Origin: Neisseria sp. Marseille-Q5346
GTDB taxonomy: Bacteria; Pseudomonadota; Gammaproteobacteria; Burkholderiales; Neisseriaceae
Assembly: GCF_946902045.1 (NCBI RefSeq)
Contig: NZ_OX336253.1
Location: forward strand, 992,001 to 1,056,000
Reading direction: 5' to 3'
Length of the DNA stretch: 64,000 bases
The notes beneath the pieces were generated by a model. That model saw only the letters and a program-made list of their open reading frames with translations, did no database searches and was not told where the DNA came from. A program made the translations under genes and the position numbers. The first letter of the stretch is position 1; each line of letters begins with the position of its first letter. Of the stretch, positions 63,027-64,000 are shown one piece after another.

Positions 63027-63893
63027 ATGTTGCCAGAATCAGCCCTTGCCGAAATGTACCCAGTCATTATGACCCCCAGCCATGACGGCAAATATTTCCA
63101 CAACTACACCCTCTCACTTCTGAACATCGTCCACACCAACGCCTCGCACGGCCTGCCGCTTCAAGTGATGATGCAGCGCGGCGAAAGCCTGATTACGCGC
63201 GCGCGCAACAACTGCGTGGCCAGATTTTTGGAAAACAAAGAATGGACGCATTTATTTTGGATTGACTCCGACATCGGCTTCTCTCCCGATTCATTCTACC
63301 GCCTGCTCTTGGCCGATAAAGACGTTGTAGCCGGCGTTTATCCGCTCAAACGCGAAAACTGGCCCCAAGCAGGCCTTCCTGCCGGCACAACCCAAGCCGA
63401 CTTCGAGCGCATGTACACTTCTTACACCGTCAATACCAACGACAAAAATGAAAACGGCGAAATCGTCCTGAAAGTCGATGAAGAAGGCTTTATGAAGGTT
63501 CATGACGCACCAACCGGCTTCATGGTTATCAAACGCAGCGTATTTGAAAAAATGATAGAGGCCTATCCCGAGTTGAACTACGTCTCCGACAGCGACTACA
63601 GCCCGGAAAACAAAGGCCTGCACTACCGCTTCTTCGACTGCATGGTCGATCCTGAAAGCAAACGCTACCTGTCCGAAGACTACACCTTCTGCCACCTCTG
63701 GCGTCAAATCGGCGGCGAAGTGTACGTCGACGTACAATCCAACCTGACCCACCAAGGCGCAAAAGTGTATCGCGGCTCGTTTGCCGAATCTCTGCAAACC
63801 AATGTTGCCAATGCGGTTTATGCCCCAGAAGGCACCACTATGCGCCTCGAGCTGGCCGCACCATTGCACGCCAATCCGCGCGGCGCAGAATAA
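63027..63893 (+). CDS. GT-A type glycosyltransferase
   Basis: A 288-residue cytoplasmic protein. The N-terminal half has VMMQRGESLITRARNNCVARFL and a DXD motif in LFWIDSDIGFSPDSFYRLL (about 76-94), as in GT2-like glycosyltransferases. The second half has DAPTGFMVIKRSVFEKM and YLSEDYTFCHLWRQIGGEVYVD (a second acidic motif). No membrane segment is visible. AAGGAAA precedes the ATG by 6 bases. It has no sugar-locus neighbours, so the acceptor could be lipooligosaccharide or a protein; this is not resolved. Confidence 0.75.
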   Translation: MLPESALAEMYPVIMTPSHDGKYFHNYTLSLLNIVHTNASHGLPLQVMMQRGESLITRARNNCVARFLENKEWTHLFWIDSDIGFSPDSFYRLLLADKDVVAGVYPLKRENWPQAGLPAGTTQADFERMYTSYTVNTNDKNENGEIVLKVDEEGFMKVHDAPTGFMVIKRSVFEKMIEAYPELNYVSDSDYSPENKGLHYRFFDCMVDPESKRYLSEDYTFCHLWRQIGGEVYVDVQSNLTHQGAKVYRGSFAESLQTNVANAVYAPEGTTMRLELAAPLHANPRGAE

Positions 63894-63965
63894 GATTGGT
63901 TGATAGATAGGCGGAACACTTTAATTCTGCCTGTCTGCCACCATATAACGCCTATCGTTTTCTTT

Positions 63966-63990
63966 TCAGACGGCCACAAGGCCGTCTGAA
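63966..63990 (+). terminator. DUS-pair hairpin near the window end
   Basis: TTCAGACGGCC and GGCCGTCTGAA are separated by 4 bases (ACAA), about 75 bases after the last gene. Confidence 0.6.
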
Positions 63991-64000
63991 TCCATCTTAT

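Overview
The window is chromosomal DNA of a commensal Neisseria, most likely of the N. subflava / N. flavescens group. The main evidence is the very dense DNA uptake sequence (DUS): mostly the AG form AGGCCGTCTGAA, with some ATGCCGTCTGAA and AGGTCGTCTGAA. It is often arranged as inverted pairs that act as terminators. Gene content agrees: pilMNOPQ-aroK-aroB next to a divergent ponA, farR-hpaC, ccs genes with cytochrome c4 and engB, and a pgl-type glycosylation locus. The species call is an inference from DUS dialect and was not tested by alignment.

Layout. 1-2.2 kb: the end of an unknown gene and two tandem paralogous glycosyltransferase-like proteins, followed by a dRS3 repeat pair. 2.5-9.9 kb: fabG, a Kef-type antiporter, two tandem tRNA-Val/tRNA-Asp pairs, dacB (PBP4 type), an MFS exporter and an FMN reductase. 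10-12 kb: an OmpR/QseB-like two-component system. 12-21.6 kb: aroB, aroK and the type IV pilus operon pilMNOPQ on the minus strand, with ponA divergent. 21.6-25.2 kb: a PHP phosphoesterase, a class II glutamine amidotransferase, nrdR and ribD.

25.2-42.5 kb is the most notable region. It is a run of thirteen co-directional genes behind a long AT-rich leader. It combines protein-glycosylation (pgl) type genes (flippase, phosphoglycosyltransferase, ATP-grasp ligase, aminotransferase, 4,6-dehydratase) with a UDP-HexNAc dehydrogenase, a Wzy-like polymerase/ligase, two GT4 glycosyltransferases, a HAD phosphatase, a sugar N-formyltransferase and a complete Wza/Wzb/Wzc-type export and tyrosine-phosphorylation module. 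It reads as a Wzx/Wzy-dependent exopolysaccharide or capsule locus built on, or sharing precursors with, a pgl locus. Its predicted initiating sugar is an N-acylated diamino-trideoxyhexose.

42.6-64 kb: gpsA, a ZapB-like coiled-coil gene, zapA, 6S RNA, rplM-rpsI, a thioredoxin-like protein, farR-hpaC, murU, rarD, tsaD, the system II cytochrome c genes, cytochrome c4, engB, a PepSY protein, two small genes, dnaE, a small membrane protein with an upstream poly-G tract, a duplicated His-rich metal-binding protein with a possible Zur site, an EVE/PUA-like protein, an MscS channel and a GT-A type glycosyltransferase. No CRISPR array, prophage or transposase gene was seen.
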